Source of the DNA: Nephrocerus scutellatus
Lineage: Eukaryota > Arthropoda > Insecta > Diptera > Pipunculidae
Reading direction: 5' to 3'
Length of the DNA stretch: 64,000 bases
Assembly (NCBI GenBank): GCA_947095585.1
Contig: OX352762.1
Coordinates: 28,868,669 to 28,932,668, forward strand
Part shown: in pieces, positions 63,731-64,000 of the stretch
Layout: the number at the start of each line of letters is the position of its first letter
Numbering within the stretch: position 1 is the first letter of the stretch
The notes under the pieces: model-generated
The model's database searches: none
What the model saw: the letters and a program-made list of their open reading frames with translations, nothing else
What the model was told of the DNA's origin: nothing
Program-made: the position numbers and the translations under genes

Positions 63731-64000
63731 ATCGCCTTACCATAAGATGATGCGGTTCAGTACTCGGTACGCAACATTCTTACCTTTAAAAATCTTACAT
63801 GAATAACAATAATATGTACACCAACAATAATGTGCAACTTCCATTTTTATTTCGAATAAATTACAAAAGCTGTGTGTATGTTTTGTTGGATTTTTCTTCA
63901 ATCTACTATATGAACAATTTAATTAAAAGTTAACAATTTTTTTTAAATCTTCAACTAAATTAATCAAGAAATACTCTCAAATTTGTTATTTATTTACTTC
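63731..64000. other. AT-rich end of window
   Basis: CGGTACGCAACATTCTTACC at 63767 also occurs near 60086 (GGTATGCAACATTCTTACG), so a further dispersed repeat boundary is likely. No gene recognised. Confidence 0.3.

Overview
This is nuclear DNA of an insect, most likely a higher (schizophoran) fly with a large, repeat-rich genome. The evidence is a crammer-type cathepsin inhibitor, an Arp6 with dipteran features, introns of 56-65 nt, a TATA plus TCAGT-type core promoter, and a transposon mix (mariner, Tc1, Helitron, Gypsy, RTE-, LOA- and CR1/Jockey-like LINEs) typical of flies. A tephritid-like fly is my guess, not something the sequence proves.

Ordinary genes occupy little of the window. Three are well supported: a two-exon crammer homologue (12037-12329, minus), an intronless Arp6 (16178-17347, plus) and a four-exon TMX1-like thioredoxin membrane protein (44527-49798, plus). 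Two first exons encoding signal peptides have good splice donors but no identifiable continuation (821-895 minus, with its own TATA/Inr promoter; 40428-40534 plus). These genes do not form one pathway. They are islands in transposon-derived DNA.

Layout. 1-9 kb: small secreted-peptide exon, LINE and mariner relics, short tandem repeats, a tRNA-derived SINE, a dead Tc1-like transposase, and an odd 151-bp duplication with intron-like signals. 9-11.3 kb: decayed RTE-like LINE. 12-16 kb: crammer followed by a cluster of small inverted-repeat elements. 16-19.9 kb: Arp6, a short Helitron-like element, LINE and protease relics. 19.96-35.86 kb: a decayed Helitron (Rep + PIF1 helicase) whose helicase gene is split by a 12.2-kb Ty3/Gypsy element with apparently identical 2,903-bp LTRs and a perfect 4-bp target duplication. 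36-44 kb: AT-rich repeats, a 620-bp palindrome of two mariner-type MITEs, a Foldback-like element, and a transposon carrying a higher-order satellite array that is itself split by a solo LTR. 44.5-49.8 kb: TMX1, whose large third intron is full of transposons. 50.6-58.8 kb: RTE-like and LOA/R1-like LINEs on the minus strand, the latter partly duplicated in tandem. 58.9-64 kb: more repeat arrays and a CR1/Jockey-like LINE interrupted by other repeats.

Nothing here is a clearly new defence or metabolic system. The most unusual material is structural: the very recent Gypsy-in-Helitron nest with exceptionally long LTRs, the satellite that appears to have been born inside a transposable element and organised into A-B-C-D higher-order units, and the two large inverted repeats that could make hairpin RNA. 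All identifications rest on reading motifs by eye; no database search was possible.
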